Of a stretch of DNA of 6,608 bases, positions 5,985 through 6,608 are shown piece by piece; the stretch's first letter is position 1; every line of letters begins with the position of its first letter. The stretch comes from JBBRLA01 sp038231615. Lineage in GTDB: Bacteria; Myxococcota_A; Polyangia; Palsa-1104; JAEUJZ01. Made by a program: the position numbers and the translations under genes. The notes under the pieces were generated by a model that worked only from the letters and a program-made list of their open reading frames with translations, had not been told where the DNA came from and ran no database searches. Where the stretch lies: the NCBI GenBank assembly GCA_038231615.1, contig JBBRLA010000496.1, forward strand, positions 1-6,608. The letters are read 5' to 3'.

Positions 5985-6608
5985 TCACCCTCCTCCTTGA
6001 AAGACCGATTTTCGGATCGACGGGAGGATCAGGGGTACCCGACGAAGGAATTCATGGAACTTGTCCCAGCCGATATAGCCCTTTTGACTCCGACGGCTCA
6101 GCCATTTGTGCCAAATCTTCTGCACATGGTAGTGAATGGTGCTCAGACTGTCACTGTTTCCTGGTAAGCCGTAGTAGTTGTAGTGCCCTCTCAGCCCTTG
6201 GTTCAGACGCTGCTGCTGTTCTTCGACCGGCCGGTGCCGGTTGTGCTTGCACCACTGCCCTATCCTCTTGAGCGTCCTTCGCAGTCGCTTGGGGTCGGTC
6301 TTCCTCTTGACCACGAAGTTCCCCTGGCGGCTCGTTGCACTGATGTGCAGGAAGCCCAGAAAGGTGTAGGTCTGCGGCTTGGGCCCTCCCTCTTTCCACT
6401 TTCTCCACGCCCGCTTTCCGAAGGCTATCAGCTTCGTCTTGGCCTCGTTGAGTTTCAGTCCAAACTTCGCCAACCTCTGCCTTAACGCTCGGGTGACCCG
6501 CTCGGCGTCTCGCTTGTCCTCGAAGCCCAGCAGGATGTCATCTGCGTATCGGTACAGCTTCACCTGTCCCCGACAGTGCTTCTTGACCACCTTCTGGACC
6601 CACAGGTC
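5985..6608 (-). CDS. ltrA: Group II intron reverse transcriptase/maturase, C-terminal part
   Basis: The frame is open from the window edge (6608) to a TGA at 5985-5987, giving 207 residues of a protein whose N-terminus is outside; the GTG at 6590 is internal. YRYADDILLGF (YADD at 21-24) holds the two catalytic aspartates of the reverse transcriptase active site. TFLGF (82-86), the basic FVVKRK tract and LRGHYNYYG (139-147) belong to the thumb/maturase (domain X, GIIM-type) region that binds intron RNA and aids splicing. RRSQKGYIGWDKFHEFL and a PLILPSIR end follow. There is no HNH endonuclease domain after the maturase, so this is an endonuclease-lacking protein that would rely on replication-fork or other primers for mobility (family knowledge). 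The stop lies 14 bases before domain V, as usual for ORFs housed in domain IV. The gene symbol is generic for the family. Confidence 0.92.
   Translation of the reverse strand, partial: DLWVQKVVKKHCRGQVKLYRYADDILLGFEDKRDAERVTRALRQRLAKFGLKLNEAKTKLIAFGKRAWRKWKEGGPKPQTYTFLGFLHISATSRQGNFVVKRKTDPKRLRRTLKRIGQWCKHNRHRPVEEQQQRLNQGLRGHYNYYGLPGNSDSLSTIHYHVQKIWHKWLSRRSQKGYIGWDKFHEFLRRVPLILPSIRKSVFQGGG

Larger units (their letters stand above)
5895..6608 (-). mobile_element. Group II intron (3' part), in sense orientation within the aminotransferase gene
   Basis: The block contains the end of a group II intron reverse transcriptase/maturase followed within 14 bases by a domain V hairpin and then a domain VI-like stem, in the order expected for the 3' end of such a retroelement. 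The predicted 3' splice site is after CTACTCAAT (last base 5895): an A at 5901 sits seventh from the end, where the bulged branch-point A normally lies. The 5' boundary, domains I-III and most of the reverse transcriptase are outside the window. The region is visibly less GC-rich than the flanking genes, as expected for acquired DNA. The boundary may be off by a few bases. The structural class is not assigned. Confidence 0.85.

Noticed and set aside
5434..6000. 188-codon plus-strand open frame across the intron end
   Set aside because: Antisense to the aminotransferase exon and the intron RNA domains, rich in Arg/His/Pro, with no domain signature.
1..6608. CRISPR arrays, tRNA or rRNA genes, toxin-antitoxin pairs or defence islands
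   Set aside because: I saw no regularly spaced repeats, cloverleaf sequences or rRNA stretches. The only reverse transcriptase carries maturase motifs and adjacent domain V RNA, so it is a group II intron protein rather than a retron or DRT defence enzyme.

Overview
The window is GC-rich and densely packed with genes, as expected of a high-GC bacterium. The mix includes a di-haem DHOR-type cytochrome, a lipoprotein whose mature start is an Asp/Gly/Pro-rich linker, and several little-studied secreted or membrane proteins. This resembles a myxobacterial (Myxococcota/deltaproteobacterial) genome or metagenome bin. That placement is inferred from style and composition only; no marker gene is present.

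Layout: (1) 2-265 (+), C-terminal end of a DHOR-type di-haem c-type cytochrome/peroxidase that begins before the window. (2) 311-1501 (+), a protein with two N-terminal zinc ribbons and one C-terminal membrane helix. (3) 1471-2415 (-), a secreted protein with GEIHE and GALHND motifs resembling the TIKI/ChaN/erythromycin-esterase fold; its 3' end overlaps gene 2 tail-to-tail by 31 bp. (4) A divergent promoter region of about 200 bp, then 2618-3214 (+), a class I SAM-dependent methyltransferase with a GTG start and a strong ribosome binding site. (5) 3275-4834 (+), a predicted lipoprotein carrying a TIM-barrel glycoside-hydrolase-like domain (clan GH-A, GH113-like). (6) 4846-5894 (-), the 3' exon of a class III PLP-dependent aminotransferase. 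(7) 5895-6608 (-), the 3' part of a group II intron: the end of its reverse transcriptase/maturase (YADD motif), then domain V and a domain VI-like hairpin. The intron lies in the same orientation as the aminotransferase and interrupts it.

The genes do not form one obvious pathway. The methyltransferase and the hydrolase-like lipoprotein are 60 bp apart on one strand and could be co-transcribed, although a weak hairpin lies between them. The rest is a set of convergent and divergent single genes. The most notable feature is the group II intron inside a conserved metabolic gene. The aminotransferase reading frame continues with recognisable family sequence right up to the predicted 3' splice site and is then lost inside the intron RNA. 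A functional enzyme therefore requires splicing, or the gene is dead. I did not find a convincing new multi-gene system here.
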